64,000 bases of DNA from the NCBI RefSeq assembly GCF_042219825.1, contig NZ_JBHJHQ010000007.1, positions 271,395 to 335,394 on the forward strand. The letters are read 5' to 3'. The notes beneath the pieces are model-generated. The model worked only from the letters and a program-made list of their open reading frames with translations, was not told where the DNA came from and searched no databases. This document shows positions 8,512 through 18,234 of this stretch, piece by piece. The DNA is from JBHJHP01 sp042219825 (GTDB lineage: Bacteria > Bacteroidota > Bacteroidia > Bacteroidales > UBA5342). How positions within the stretch are numbered: the stretch's first letter is position 1; every line of letters begins with the position of its first letter. Position numbers and translations under genes: made by a program.

Positions 8512-10806
8512 ATGAATAAGAAAAAAAAATTACTTCCCGTTCTCCTTTTGATAAGTCTTTTTTTTGTTTTTGGCTTAATTACAAAAGGCGCTGTTAATGA
8601 AAAATGTCAGCCAACAGAACTATCCGTCAATTTCCTAACCCGAGCCGGGCAGGTATTTTTGAACGGCTATCCGGTCAATACAACTTTACATGATGCTGTT
8701 CACCGGAATGAAAATTTCCAGTTTACAGAAATTGCCCAAAAGAAACCGTTTTTTGGCTGGGTTGTAAATTCAGATCAGGAAAATACGTTGCAGACCGCTT
8801 ATCGTATTCTGCTTGCATCCAATCTGCAAAATCTACAAAATGATAATGGCGATCTGTGGGATTCAGGGAAAACAGAAAGTGACCAGTCTCTGAATATAAG
8901 CTATGAAGGGAATGCTTTGCAAGCTAACGCTGTTTATTTCTGGAAAGTAAAAACCTGGGACAATCATGGAAATGAATCGCCCTTTTCTGCGGTGTCACAG
9001 TTTAAAACAGCATCAAACCTGGTGGATTATGAAACCTCCCGTTATCCCTTACAAAAACAGGATGAGTTCCCTGTTGCAGTAAAGGATCAAACGAACAATG
9101 TGACCTTTATTGATTTTGGGAAGGATGCATTTGGAAGGCTACGGCTCAATCTTGAAAGTCAAACAGGCAAAGATACGATTACGATTCGCCTGGGTGAAGT
9201 GGTAAAGGATGGCAATATTGATCGCAATCCGGGAGGAACGCGCCGTTTTTCAACGTATCAACTGGCGTTGAATGCAGGCCGGAATACCTACATCATTGCT
9301 ATTCGTCCGGATAGGAGAAATACCGGATCGAGGGCCATCCATATGCCGGCTTATACAGGTGAAGTCACACCATTCCGTTATTGCGAGATTGAAGGTTATA
9401 ATGGTAAGATAGAACAGTGTGACATTATCAGGGAGGCTGTATTTTATCCTTTTAATGAAACAGACTCTTATTTTACCAGTTCTGATAAAGTGCTGAACCA
9501 GGTGTGGGAGCTGTGCAAATATTCCATGAAAGCAACTTCGTTTACCGGCGTGTTTGTAGATGGAGACCGGGAACGGATACCATATGAAGCCGATGCTTTG
9601 ATCAATCAACTGGGATATTACAGTGTGGTACGGGACTACAGTATCGGACGTTATACTGAAGAGTATCTGATTCATCATGCCACCTGGCCAACGGAATGGA
9701 TTCTGCAGTCTGTTGTAATGGCGTGGTACGATTATCTGTATACCGGAAATAAGGAATCCCTTGAGCAATTTTATAAGGATCTGCAGGCTAAAACACTTTT
9801 ACCACTAGCTGATGAGTCGGGATTTATCAGTACCAGAACCGGGAAAGTAACCCCGGAATTGTTAAAGTCAATACATCTCAATGATAATATCCGTGATATT
9901 GTGGATTGGCCGCATACGGGTATTCTGGGCCTGGGTAAAAATGAGAAGGGAGAAACCGATGGTTTTGTGTTTATGGATGTAAATACGGTAGTAAATGCCT
10001 ACCACTATTTTGCATTGAACGCAATGGCAACCATTGCAGGAGAATTGGGTAAAAAAGAAGACCAGGAGTTTTATGCATCACAGGCCGGGAAACTGATGGA
10101 CGTTTTTAATAAAGAGTTACTGGATAAAACAAGGGGAATTTATGTAGACGGCATCGGAACAGATCATTCTTCGCTCCATTCCAACATGTTCCCTGTAGCT
10201 TTTGGTCTGGCACCAAAGAAGAATGTGGATCAGATTTCTGATTTTATCCGCTCAAGGGGAATGGCCTGTAGCGTGTATGGATCACAGTTCTTGATGGAAG
10301 CCGTTTACGACAATCATGACAGCCGGTATGGTCTGGACCTGCTAACCTCAACGTCGGAACGCAGCTGGTACAATATGATCCGTGATGGCTCCACCATTTC
10401 CATGGAAGCCTGGGGAAACAAATACAAGCCAAATCAGGACTGGAACCATGCATGGGGAGCTGCACCGGCCAATATCATTCCGCGTAAACTCATGGGCATT
10501 GAACCACTTGAGCCCGGATTTAAAAGAATACAGATCAAACCACAACCTGCTGATCTTGAGTACGCCAAAATAAAATGCCCAACCATCAGAGGCGCAGTGT
10601 ATGTGTCGTTTACAAATAAACCCGGAGAAGCTTTTAAGCTGGATATTTCTGTTCCGGCCAATACGACAGCTGATGTTTACGTTCCGGTTCAACCCAATGC
10701 CAGACATTTGTTTCTTGACGGACAAAGGATCAAATACAAAAAGGGGAAAGGATTTCTTAAGGTAGAAAATGTTGGTTCCGGTAAAAAGACATTTGAACTG
10801 AAATAG
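8512..10806 (+). CDS. Alpha-L-rhamnosidase, GH78
   Basis: Removes terminal alpha-L-rhamnose from rhamnogalacturonan fragments or rhamnosylated glycans. The 764-residue protein has a signal peptide, an Ig-like N-terminal domain near residues 75-165 (QTAYRILLAS..LWDSGKTESDQS, YFWKVKTWDNHGNES), beta domains, then the (alpha/alpha)6 barrel. The catalytic-region motif is D350-G-D-R-E354 followed by IPYEAD; the late SMEAWGNKYKPNQDWNHAWGAAPAN and the C-terminal beta cap with PEKP-like GFKRIQIKPQP are standard. It is shorter than multi-module GH78 proteins of about 900-1100 residues, lacking one CBM67-like module. It ends the first pectin block; the next gene belongs to a different type of cluster. 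Confidence 0.92.
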   Translation: MNKKKKLLPVLLLISLFFVFGLITKGAVNEKCQPTELSVNFLTRAGQVFLNGYPVNTTLHDAVHRNENFQFTEIAQKKPFFGWVVNSDQENTLQTAYRILLASNLQNLQNDNGDLWDSGKTESDQSLNISYEGNALQANAVYFWKVKTWDNHGNESPFSAVSQFKTASNLVDYETSRYPLQKQDEFPVAVKDQTNNVTFIDFGKDAFGRLRLNLESQTGKDTITIRLGEVVKDGNIDRNPGGTRRFSTYQLALNAGRNTYIIAIRPDRRNTGSRAIHMPAYTGEVTPFRYCEIEGYNGKIEQCDIIREAVFYPFNETDSYFTSSDKVLNQVWELCKYSMKATSFTGVFVDGDRERIPYEADALINQLGYYSVVRDYSIGRYTEEYLIHHATWPTEWILQSVVMAWYDYLYTGNKESLEQFYKDLQAKTLLPLADESGFISTRTGKVTPELLKSIHLNDNIRDIVDWPHTGILGLGKNEKGETDGFVFMDVNTVVNAYHYFALNAMATIAGELGKKEDQEFYASQAGKLMDVFNKELLDKTRGIYVDGIGTDHSSLHSNMFPVAFGLAPKKNVDQISDFIRSRGMACSVYGSQFLMEAVYDNHDSRYGLDLLTSTSERSWYNMIRDGSTISMEAWGNKYKPNQDWNHAWGAAPANIIPRKLMGIEPLEPGFKRIQIKPQPADLEYAKIKCPTIRGAVYVSFTNKPGEAFKLDISVPANTTADVYVPVQPNARHLFLDGQRIKYKKGKGFLKVENVGSGKKTFELK

Positions 10807-10970
10807 GACGTTCGAAAGTCAGATTGACTGAAAGATACCTGGCATTCTCAATTGTAATTTTCATTTGAAATGAATATATTTAACAATATCAATATTTGTT
10901 GATTTTGCGTGTAAAATATTAGCCTGATTGATCACTGCCACTTTTTGTGACAAAACCAAATTGTGTAAAA

Positions 10971-12116
10971 ATGTATATCAAAGCTGAAATACTGGATTTT
11001 ATTAATAGAAACAGTAAAAATGAATATGATTCATTTTATGTGTATGATAGTCAAAAAATAAGAGAACATTGCCGTGCCTTTAAGTCTATAACATACAAGA
11101 ATAAGTCCATTCATTTTGCATCGATGGCAAATGTAAATCCACAGTTTCTAAATATTGTAAAAGAGGAATATCTGAACATTTTCGTTAATTCTGTCATGCA
11201 TATGGAAATGGCTTATAAGTCAGGTTTCAGGGCTGATGAAATAATTTTTACTTCATCAGCATTGAGCTGTGAAGTAATGAAAAAAGCAGAGAGTTATGGT
11301 GTTCAGATCAATGCCGATTCACCAAATCAGCTTATGCAATGGATGAAACTTTTCCCGGATAAACCAATCGGAATACGCTGTAATATTGGTGATGCAGTTA
11401 AACCTTATTCAAATCATGCTGGCTCCTTTATAGGTAATAACAGCAGATTAGGATTTACAATCCGTGAGATCCGCGATATTCCAGATAAGTCAAAAGTAAA
11501 AGGCTTCCATTTATACGTAGGGACCGATATTTTCGATATCAATTATTTCATTGATTGTTATAAAGAGTTGATTGCATTAACTGAGGATTTTCCAGAACTG
11601 GAATATTTAAATTTTGGTGGCGGATTTGGGGTGTCTGAAAACGGAGACGAGAAATTTGATTTTGGGCAATACAATACACGGGTTTCGGAACTGATGCAAG
11701 ATATTTCGCACAAAAAGGGGAAAAGCATAAAATTAATACTTGAACCCGGACGCATTATTGGGGGTGAAGCAGGGTATTTTGTATGTTATGTAAGTGACAT
11801 AAAGGACAGAAAGGAGATGCAATTTGTTGGTGTGAATGCTTCCACCGTGCAGTTTTCACGCCCACTGCTCTATGCCGATATCGCTGATCATCCCGTTATG
11901 GTGATTCGGGGTGGTACACCGATTCAAACTGATGATAAGAGGGCAACTACTATTTATGGATGTTCAACATATTCCCGTGATATTTTTTCGAATAATATTG
12001 AATTACCTGAACTACAAACAGGGGATACAATTGTATTCGGTAATGCCGGGTCATATTGTGCATCATCTTATATGCAGTTTCTTGGATTTCGAAAACCAGA
12101 AGAATTCTTTGTATGA
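10971..12116 (+). CDS. Fold-type III PLP decarboxylase-like protein lacking the Schiff-base lysine
   Basis: The 381-residue protein (ATG 10971; an upstream GTG at 10947 is less likely) has the two-domain plan of ornithine/diaminopimelate decarboxylases. The usual YAVKANxNP motif reads HFASMANVNP here: Met52 stands where the PLP lysine should be. Other parts remain, namely NFGGGFGV, LEPGRIIGGEAGYF, Cys331 in the IYGCSTYSRDIF segment (position of the active-site cysteine) and FGNAGSYCASSYMQF. The HVGS motif is changed to LYVGTD. It is therefore a subfamily with a non-canonical active site, a pseudo-enzyme, or a different binder of the amino-acid scaffold. Its stop overlaps the next ATG (ATGA). 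It opens a seven-gene cluster. Confidence 0.85.
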   Translation: MYIKAEILDFINRNSKNEYDSFYVYDSQKIREHCRAFKSITYKNKSIHFASMANVNPQFLNIVKEEYLNIFVNSVMHMEMAYKSGFRADEIIFTSSALSCEVMKKAESYGVQINADSPNQLMQWMKLFPDKPIGIRCNIGDAVKPYSNHAGSFIGNNSRLGFTIREIRDIPDKSKVKGFHLYVGTDIFDINYFIDCYKELIALTEDFPELEYLNFGGGFGVSENGDEKFDFGQYNTRVSELMQDISHKKGKSIKLILEPGRIIGGEAGYFVCYVSDIKDRKEMQFVGVNASTVQFSRPLLYADIADHPVMVIRGGTPIQTDDKRATTIYGCSTYSRDIFSNNIELPELQTGDTIVFGNAGSYCASSYMQFLGFRKPEEFFV

Positions 12117-13201
12117 AAGTAGAGTTGCTGGAAGGATCAACAGGATATAAAGCATTTAAGAATGTTTGTACAAATGTCTATTCTGGAAATAAATTATACA
12201 GAGGAACAGAAGCCGGGATTGAAAAATTGTTGTTGCATTCAGGAAGTTCCTACGCTAAACATTCAAACATAAAGCTGTTCAGTATCAGGGATGGAAGCAG
12301 TGATGTAGCACGCTTTGCCCTTATCCGGGATTTCCGGTTGCCTGACTATGTTCAGGTCTCTTTTTTTGAAGCACACGAAGGATTAGGAGATATCTTTCCC
12401 TTGATCAGAAATACAATTCATAAACATTTCGCCAGTTGTAAAAAGATTGTAGCAGGTTTAAACGGGCACCTTAATTATGGTGCAGGGATTTTACTGAATC
12501 GGTTTGATGAAGCGCCCTTATTTGGTCTGCCATATAATCCGGAATATTATGCCGGTTATTTTAAGGAATTGCACGCCCGAAAAATGGTAACATTTCGGTT
12601 TAATTTTGACCAGTATATTAAATGGGCCAGTGCGTACTCTGTTGAAAGAAAGATTGACGGACTTAAAGTTCGTTTTATGAATAAGCGTGATATTGAAGCT
12701 GAAATTGAAATTTATACAAGGCTAAATAATTTGGCCTTTAAAAAGCATCCTTATTGGGCTGATCGTGATATCGCTGAAGATTTAGAACTGTTCAGACCAT
12801 TCCGGTTTTTAATGGATAATGAAAATTTGATATTTGCTGAAGTCTATGGAAAACCCGTAGGTTTCTTTCTTTGGTATCCTGATTTTAATAAGCTTGTTTC
12901 ATCACAAAGGGATTTAAATGCAATGGATGTGTTAAAATATCGGATGGGCAGATCAATTGATACCTTTCGCTTTACAGAAATTGGCATTGTCCCTGAATAT
13001 CAGGGCAGCCCTGTAGCTTTAGCCTTAATTAATAAGGCATTACCAGTGCTTATTAAAAGAGGATATAAATTTTGTGAGGGTGGTTTTATTTTTGAGGAGA
13101 ACCGGAGTTCCATTGCATTTGTAAAACGCATCTTGACACGCTCATTTGGTTCAGAACCTGAGATCTACCGTGAGTTTGCAACCTTTGAAGCAGATTTATA
13201 G
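12113..13201 (+). CDS. GNAT-like acyltransferase (YghO-like two-domain type)
   Basis: A 362-residue protein. The start at ATG 12113 overlaps the stop of the decarboxylase-like gene, which makes it the natural coupled start. The central motif NGHLNYGAGILLNRFDEAP.FGLPYNPEYY and the C-terminal FTEIGIVPEYQGSPVALALINKALPVLIKRGY..CEGGFIFEENRSSIAF match a long GNAT-fold family. The last half carries the acetyl/acyl-CoA binding loop region (PEYQGSPVA). The acceptor is unknown. In this operon it could N- or O-acylate the product handled by the radical SAM enzymes. The next gene starts after one base. I rate the fold as likely and the substrate as open. Confidence 0.75.
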   Translation: MKVELLEGSTGYKAFKNVCTNVYSGNKLYRGTEAGIEKLLLHSGSSYAKHSNIKLFSIRDGSSDVARFALIRDFRLPDYVQVSFFEAHEGLGDIFPLIRNTIHKHFASCKKIVAGLNGHLNYGAGILLNRFDEAPLFGLPYNPEYYAGYFKELHARKMVTFRFNFDQYIKWASAYSVERKIDGLKVRFMNKRDIEAEIEIYTRLNNLAFKKHPYWADRDIAEDLELFRPFRFLMDNENLIFAEVYGKPVGFFLWYPDFNKLVSSQRDLNAMDVLKYRMGRSIDTFRFTEIGIVPEYQGSPVALALINKALPVLIKRGYKFCEGGFIFEENRSSIAFVKRILTRSFGSEPEIYREFATFEADL

Positions 13202-13202
13202 C

Positions 13203-14204
13203 ATGACAAATTTTGATTGTATACATAAAGCAGAATTTTTACCTGATCAGTGGGACGTGCTTGCCGACAATTATTTTCAGCGGACTAAATTTTTATGGCA
13301 TACAGAGAGATTTAATCCCTGCAGTCAAAGATACTTTCTTTGTTATGATAGCGACAGACTTGTTGCTGCTGCAATTGTATACACCTTACATTTAGATTTG
13401 TTTACGTTTGCAGGAATTAAAAGTCCGCTTAAAATGAACATCGTTGGGGTTCCTTGTTCTGTGTCAGGTTCGGGAATATTTGGCGAAAAGCATGCTGTTG
13501 AACTTCTGAAAACACACATTTATGATACTGTAAAAGGGTTTGTTCTTTCCCTTAATCTGTCAGAAAAGCCTCTGTCTAACAAAAATGCGGCAGGTAAAAC
13601 GCTGCCTTCCATCGAATTAGTCAATCGATTTGAAGATTGGAGGGATTATAAGGCTTCATTACGTTCAGGTTACAGGCGGAGATTGGTTAAAATAAATCAG
13701 GAGAACGGAGATGTGCAATTTAAAAAACTTAAATGCCCTGAATTTAATTCAGGAATGTACCAGCAATATCTGAATGTGTATAACAGAAGCCATGGGAAGC
13801 TGGAGAAACTGAATCACGATTTTTTTAAAAATCTTCCCTCTGAATTTAACTTGACAGTCTGCATGAAAGAAGGGAAAATAATTGGATGGAATATAGGACT
13901 TGAGGATAATGATGTATATTATTTTTTTTTAGGAGGGATAGATTATACGCAAAACAAAATTAGTAATACCTATTTGCGACTACTTTCCGGAATAGTGAAA
14001 GATGGGATCGAAAATAAAGCCCGGTTGATAGACCTTGGTCAAACGGCTGAAACAGCGAAAATGCGAATGGGAGGGAAAATAAAACCTTTGTATATGGAAG
14101 CGCATCATAGCACAAGGTTTATTAATTATCTTCTTAAAGTTTTTCGCCCGTTGCTTGAATACAGGAAAGTGCTTGAAAAAACAAAAGCGTTAAAGGAGGT
14201 ATAG
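13203..14204 (+). CDS. FemAB/GNAT-like acyltransferase (Acetyltransf_6 type)
   Basis: A 333-residue protein from ATG 13203, one base after the previous stop; an ATG at 13146 would overlap the upstream gene by 56 bases and is less likely. The middle has KASLRSGYRRRLVKI, the basic helix seen in Acetyltransf_6 proteins, and the C-terminus has IGWNIGLEDNDVYYFFLGGID followed by LIDLGQTAETAKMRMGGK, typical of that family. It is unrelated in detail to the preceding GNAT, so the cluster holds two different acyl-transfer enzymes. The end of the gene carries a strong AAAGGAGGT sequence just before the next start. Confidence 0.72.
   Translation: MTNFDCIHKAEFLPDQWDVLADNYFQRTKFLWHTERFNPCSQRYFLCYDSDRLVAAAIVYTLHLDLFTFAGIKSPLKMNIVGVPCSVSGSGIFGEKHAVELLKTHIYDTVKGFVLSLNLSEKPLSNKNAAGKTLPSIELVNRFEDWRDYKASLRSGYRRRLVKINQENGDVQFKKLKCPEFNSGMYQQYLNVYNRSHGKLEKLNHDFFKNLPSEFNLTVCMKEGKIIGWNIGLEDNDVYYFFLGGIDYTQNKISNTYLRLLSGIVKDGIENKARLIDLGQTAETAKMRMGGKIKPLYMEAHHSTRFINYLLKVFRPLLEYRKVLEKTKALKEV
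14193..14201 (+). promoter_or_regulatory. Strong Shine-Dalgarno sequence before first radical SAM gene
   Basis: The sequence AAAGGAGGT ends five bases before ATG 14207 and lies inside the 3' end of the preceding gene. Near-perfect Shine-Dalgarno sequences are uncommon in Bacteroidota, where A-rich leaders dominate, so this stands out from the other starts in the window. Confidence 0.6.
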
Positions 14205-14206
14205 AC

Positions 14207-15577
14207 ATGAAAATACTGATGGTACGCCCCAGACCTTCTTCGGAAACAATAGGACTGCAGCATTTAATGATTGTGGAACCACTTGAACTGGAAATTCTAT
14301 GCGCATTAAAAAGGGAGGGTGATGATGTTGTAATTATCGATATGATTCTGGAAAGGCGACCTTTTGAATCGTTTATTTCTGAACATAAACCCGATGTGCT
14401 GTGTGTTACAGGTTACATTACAAATGTCTCAACCATAATATCGTATTGTACTATAGCCAAAAAAAATCTTCCCCAAATTACAACAATAGTTGGTGGTGTG
14501 CACTGTGAAGTATGCCCGGAAGATTTTGATAATGAAAGCATAGATTTCCGGGTTATAAGAAATGCATCATCAAATTTTACTGCTTTGCTGAATCATATAG
14601 ATCATAAAGCAGGTATCCCACAGGGAATTTTGCAAAAAGGGGGTTCGCTAAAAAATATGCAACTTCCTGATCCGGATTTTTTTGTTCCTTTCCCTGAACG
14701 TAGTGCTGTTTCAAAATACCGGGATAAATACTTTTATATATTTCATAATAAGGTTGCCTTAATAAAAGCATCATTCGGCTGTCCGTATAATTGCACGTTC
14801 TGCTTTTGCCGAATAATCACTTCCGGAAGATATCATCAAAGACCGGTAGCTGAAGTGATTCAGGAACTTGAGCAAGTACATGAGTCGGAGATCTATATTG
14901 TTGATGATGATTTTCTTGTAGATGTTAAATGGTTGCGATCATTTATAAAAGAAATAAAACACAGAAATATTAACAAACATTTCCTGGTATACGGACGTGC
15001 GGATTTTATTGCGGGCAATCCGGAAATCATACATGAACTTGCCAAAATAGGATTAAGAACGGTAATTATTGGTTTTGAAAGTTTTTCTGATATTGAGCTC
15101 AGCAGATACAACAAAAAAACATCGTTGAAGATTTACAGGAAGACAATGGACGTAATTCACCGGGAAAAACTGGATGTGTTTGCTACCATTATTATTCCAC
15201 CAGACTGGGATAAAGGCGATTTCAGGAATATGGTTAATGTATTAAAATCACTGAAAATTCACTTTGTTAACCTGCAGCCTCTTACACCTCTGCCAAAAAC
15301 GGGAGTGACTTTTCCCGAAGAAGATATCATACTTGATAAAATGGATTATGCCCGATGGGATCTTGCGCATATATCGGTGCGTCCGACAAAACTTTCTGTT
15401 CCGGAATTTTATCAGGAGATATTGAATGCTTATAATGCGATCCTGTATAATCCACGGGTGCTATGGAAGTATCTGATAAGTTATAAACCGCGGATGCTTT
15501 ACAAAATGTTGATTGGAGGAAGCAGAGTGGCAAAACAGTATAAAACCAAAATTAAAGAAGTAAAAAATCATGCCTAA
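14207..15577 (+). CDS. B12-binding radical SAM protein 1
   Basis: A 456-residue class B-type radical SAM enzyme. Residues 1-135 form a cobalamin-binding Rossmann-like domain (PDVLCVTGYITNVS, TTIVGGVHCEVCPEDF); the 4Fe-4S cluster ligands are Cys192, Cys196 and Cys199 (CPYNCTFC). Downstream are IYIVDDDFLVD, RTVIIGFESFSDIEL and VNLQPLTPLPKTG, which line the barrel in this family. Such enzymes methylate unreactive carbons or phosphorus, or do cyclisation and oxidative chemistry. The last eight bases overlap the next gene, so tight co-expression is expected. It differs from its three neighbours enough that they look like separate functions rather than recent duplicates. The substrate is unknown. 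Confidence 0.9.
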   Translation: MKILMVRPRPSSETIGLQHLMIVEPLELEILCALKREGDDVVIIDMILERRPFESFISEHKPDVLCVTGYITNVSTIISYCTIAKKNLPQITTIVGGVHCEVCPEDFDNESIDFRVIRNASSNFTALLNHIDHKAGIPQGILQKGGSLKNMQLPDPDFFVPFPERSAVSKYRDKYFYIFHNKVALIKASFGCPYNCTFCFCRIITSGRYHQRPVAEVIQELEQVHESEIYIVDDDFLVDVKWLRSFIKEIKHRNINKHFLVYGRADFIAGNPEIIHELAKIGLRTVIIGFESFSDIELSRYNKKTSLKIYRKTMDVIHREKLDVFATIIIPPDWDKGDFRNMVNVLKSLKIHFVNLQPLTPLPKTGVTFPEEDIILDKMDYARWDLAHISVRPTKLSVPEFYQEILNAYNAILYNPRVLWKYLISYKPRMLYKMLIGGSRVAKQYKTKIKEVKNHA

Positions 15578-16892
15578 GATTTTATTTATACAACCGACTC
15601 AATATGCAGAAAACGGGAAACTTTGTAAACAAAAAAGAATTAACCTTCCGGGACTTGCTTTCCCGCTATTGGCTGCTTACACACCTCCTCACTGGGATGT
15701 TGAATTACTTATAGAGGTAGTGGATGAAATAGATTACGATATAGAAGTTGATATTGTGGCAATAGGGACCATGGGGCATGCTACGTTTAGAGGGATTGAG
15801 ATTGCAGCAGAATTTAAAAAAAAGGGACGAATCGTAGTGATGGGAGGATATATGGCATCAATAGCCCATGAAGAAGCGGGGAAATATGTGGATTCAGTTG
15901 TTATTGGAGATGCAGAGATTTCCTATCCTAAAATGTTGCAGGACTATGAAAAAAAGGGCACATTGGAACCAGTTTATAATTATCCTGTAACAGAATTAAA
16001 AAATCTTCCGGTGCCAAGGTATGAACTTCTTACACAAAAAAATATTGGATCAATGTTACCGGTTCAGGCAGGACGCGGGTGTTCTTTTACCTGTTCCTTC
16101 TGTTCCATTGCCTGTCTCTACAAGGGCAAATATATGTTCAGGCCTGTTGATGAGGTTATTAATGATATAAAGGAAGTAAAACGTTTGGGTTTCAACAGAT
16201 TTTATTTGATCGATGATAACATTGTATCCAATCCAAAATACCTTAAAGAACTGTGTGAGAAAATACAGCCATTAAAAATGAAGTGGGCCAGTCAGTGTGC
16301 GATACACCTGGCAAATAATGCAGAGCTTCTTAAAATTGTTAGAAATTCGGGTTGTGACCTGATGAGTTTTGGTGTTGAGAGTATTCAGCAGGATGCAATT
16401 GATAGCCTTGACAAACAATGGTTAAAAGCCAGCGAACATGAGAAAAATATTAAAATTCTTTCTGAGTCAGGAATAGCAGTCAGCACTGAAATGATCATAG
16501 GTTCGGATTATGATACGGAAGAGTCCATAAGGGAAACATATCAATTCATAAATAGAAATAAAATACCGATTCCAAGATTTTATATTTTAACTCCTGTTCC
16601 GGGTACGGAATTACATAAGCAGCTTAAAACAGAAGGACGGATGTTAACGGATGATCTTCGACTTTTTGACGGAACACGATGCGTTCATATTCCAAAAAAA
16701 ATTACCCCTGAAAGACTTACGGATATGTACTGGTGGCTCAACGGAAAAGTGTTTAGTTTCAGAAGCATTGCTTATCGTGTTTTACTGAATAGAAAATTGT
16801 GGCATAATCCCGGTATTTTATTATTTGCATTGGCGGTAAATTTTCACTACAGATCATATATAAAACGTAAAATAACACCCAACATTTTTTAA
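15570..16892 (+). CDS. B12-binding radical SAM protein 2
   Basis: A 440-residue radical SAM enzyme with an N-terminal B12-binding domain (IVVMGGYMASIAHEEAGKYVDSVVIGDAE). The cluster motif is Cys171, Cys175, Cys178 (GCSFTCSFCSIACLYKG), followed by FYLIDDNIVSNPKYLKELCE, SFGVESIQQDAIDSL and FYILTPVPGTELHKQL. The pattern is that of the large HpnJ/BchE-like group. The ATG lies eight bases inside the preceding gene. The C-terminal 60 residues are rich in aromatic and basic residues and could contact a membrane or a lipid substrate (weak inference). Confidence 0.9.
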   Translation: MPKILFIQPTQYAENGKLCKQKRINLPGLAFPLLAAYTPPHWDVELLIEVVDEIDYDIEVDIVAIGTMGHATFRGIEIAAEFKKKGRIVVMGGYMASIAHEEAGKYVDSVVIGDAEISYPKMLQDYEKKGTLEPVYNYPVTELKNLPVPRYELLTQKNIGSMLPVQAGRGCSFTCSFCSIACLYKGKYMFRPVDEVINDIKEVKRLGFNRFYLIDDNIVSNPKYLKELCEKIQPLKMKWASQCAIHLANNAELLKIVRNSGCDLMSFGVESIQQDAIDSLDKQWLKASEHEKNIKILSESGIAVSTEMIIGSDYDTEESIRETYQFINRNKIPIPRFYILTPVPGTELHKQLKTEGRMLTDDLRLFDGTRCVHIPKKITPERLTDMYWWLNGKVFSFRSIAYRVLLNRKLWHNPGILLFALAVNFHYRSYIKRKITPNIF

Positions 16893-16923
16893 TGATACAT
16901 ACCAGTCTTACAAAAATAAAAGC

Positions 16924-18222
16924 ATGAAAATTACCTTGATAAAACCTGGTTTAGGTACTAGCATTACGGGTTACAACCTGAGTGACGGTAGCATGGAACC
17001 TTTGCAACTGGCTGTGATCGCAGGATTAATAAAGAAGCCGGATGAGGTGATCATGTATGATGACCGCCTTGAACAAATCCCTTTTGATGAGCCAACGGAT
17101 CTGGTTTGTATTACGGTTGATACATTTTGTGCCAGAAGAGCCTATGAAATATCTTTAAAGTATAAAAGCAGGGACGTGAATGTTGTGCTTGGAGGTATTC
17201 ACGTTTCTCTTATGCCGGAAGAAGCCATAGACAATGCGGATGCGATTGTAATTGGCGATGTGGAACCGGTTTGGGCAGAGCTGATCAGGGATGCAAAAAA
17301 AAATAAACTGAAAAGGAGATATTTCGCACCGTTTGGAATTCCACAGGATGGAACATTTCCGGATCGTGAAATCTATAAAAATAAAAATTATCTTCCTGTC
17401 TCTCTGATGCAGTTTAGCCGGGGATGCCGGTTTAGCTGCACATTTTGCTCCGTTTCGAGATTCTTTAAAGGGTCGCATGTATGCAGAAGAACGGAGGATG
17501 TATTAGCTGAAATAGAGAAAGATAAGCTCAAAACAATTCTTTTTGTTGATGACAATCTTACCCAAAATAAAAGTGAGCTGAAGATATTTCTGAAAGAACT
17601 TATTCCCTTAAAAGTTAAATGGGCCAGCCAGTCTGGTATTGATATGGTTCATGATCAGGAACTGCTTAAACTTATGGCCGACAGCGGGTGTGTTGGCAAT
17701 TTGATAGGATTTGAATCCATAAATGTCAACTCATTAAAATGGTTTAAAAAATCCCCTAACATACGTGATTTCAATACATACAGGGATGCACTGGCAATTT
17801 TAAGTGATCATGGATTTTTAACCTGGGCAAGTTTCGTGATTGGCAATGATTTTGATACCGTTGAGACGATTGATAAAACAGTGGAATTTGCCATTAAGAA
17901 TAAATTTGCTCTTGCATACTTTCATATTCTTATGCCCTACCCGGGAACTAAAATATATGACCAGTTTAAACGTGATGACCGGTTATTGTATGATGGAAAG
18001 TGGTGGCTTCATCCCGATTATAAATATAATCAGGCAACATTTATACCCAAATTGATGAGCGTTCAGCAACTTTATGAGGCGACAATAAAAGCAAATAAGG
18101 ATTTTTATAGCATTTCATCGATAGGTAAACGGGCATTCGACCCAAAAACAAATATTCGGAACGTGTTGAATTTTATGATATACAGCAGGTTCAATTATGT
18201 ACTGAGAAAAACAAGCATTTAG
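16924..18222 (+). CDS. B12-binding radical SAM protein 3
   Basis: A 432-residue radical SAM enzyme of the same architecture: an N-terminal B12 domain (VVLGGIHVSLMPEEAIDNADAIVIGDVEPVW), the cluster motif Cys168, Cys172, Cys175 (GCRFSCTFCSVSRFFKG), then ILFVDDNLTQNKSELK, NLIGFESINVNSL and YFHILMPYPGTKIYDQF. It is closest in motif wording to protein 2 (both have KWASQ at the same place after the DDN strand), suggesting an old duplication. A 31-base spacer separates it from gene 2 and 12 bases from gene 4. Confidence 0.9.
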   Translation: MKITLIKPGLGTSITGYNLSDGSMEPLQLAVIAGLIKKPDEVIMYDDRLEQIPFDEPTDLVCITVDTFCARRAYEISLKYKSRDVNVVLGGIHVSLMPEEAIDNADAIVIGDVEPVWAELIRDAKKNKLKRRYFAPFGIPQDGTFPDREIYKNKNYLPVSLMQFSRGCRFSCTFCSVSRFFKGSHVCRRTEDVLAEIEKDKLKTILFVDDNLTQNKSELKIFLKELIPLKVKWASQSGIDMVHDQELLKLMADSGCVGNLIGFESINVNSLKWFKKSPNIRDFNTYRDALAILSDHGFLTWASFVIGNDFDTVETIDKTVEFAIKNKFALAYFHILMPYPGTKIYDQFKRDDRLLYDGKWWLHPDYKYNQATFIPKLMSVQQLYEATIKANKDFYSISSIGKRAFDPKTNIRNVLNFMIYSRFNYVLRKTSI

Positions 18223-18234
18223 AAGACTGTTAAT

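Noticed and set aside
9250..9768. 172-residue open frame on the minus strand
   Set aside because: It lies entirely inside the GH78 gene in antisense, has no family likeness and the GH78 frame is complete.
10971..12116. Naming the gene lysA or speC
   Set aside because: The Schiff-base lysine is missing and the HVGS motif is changed, so a normal decarboxylase name would be misleading.
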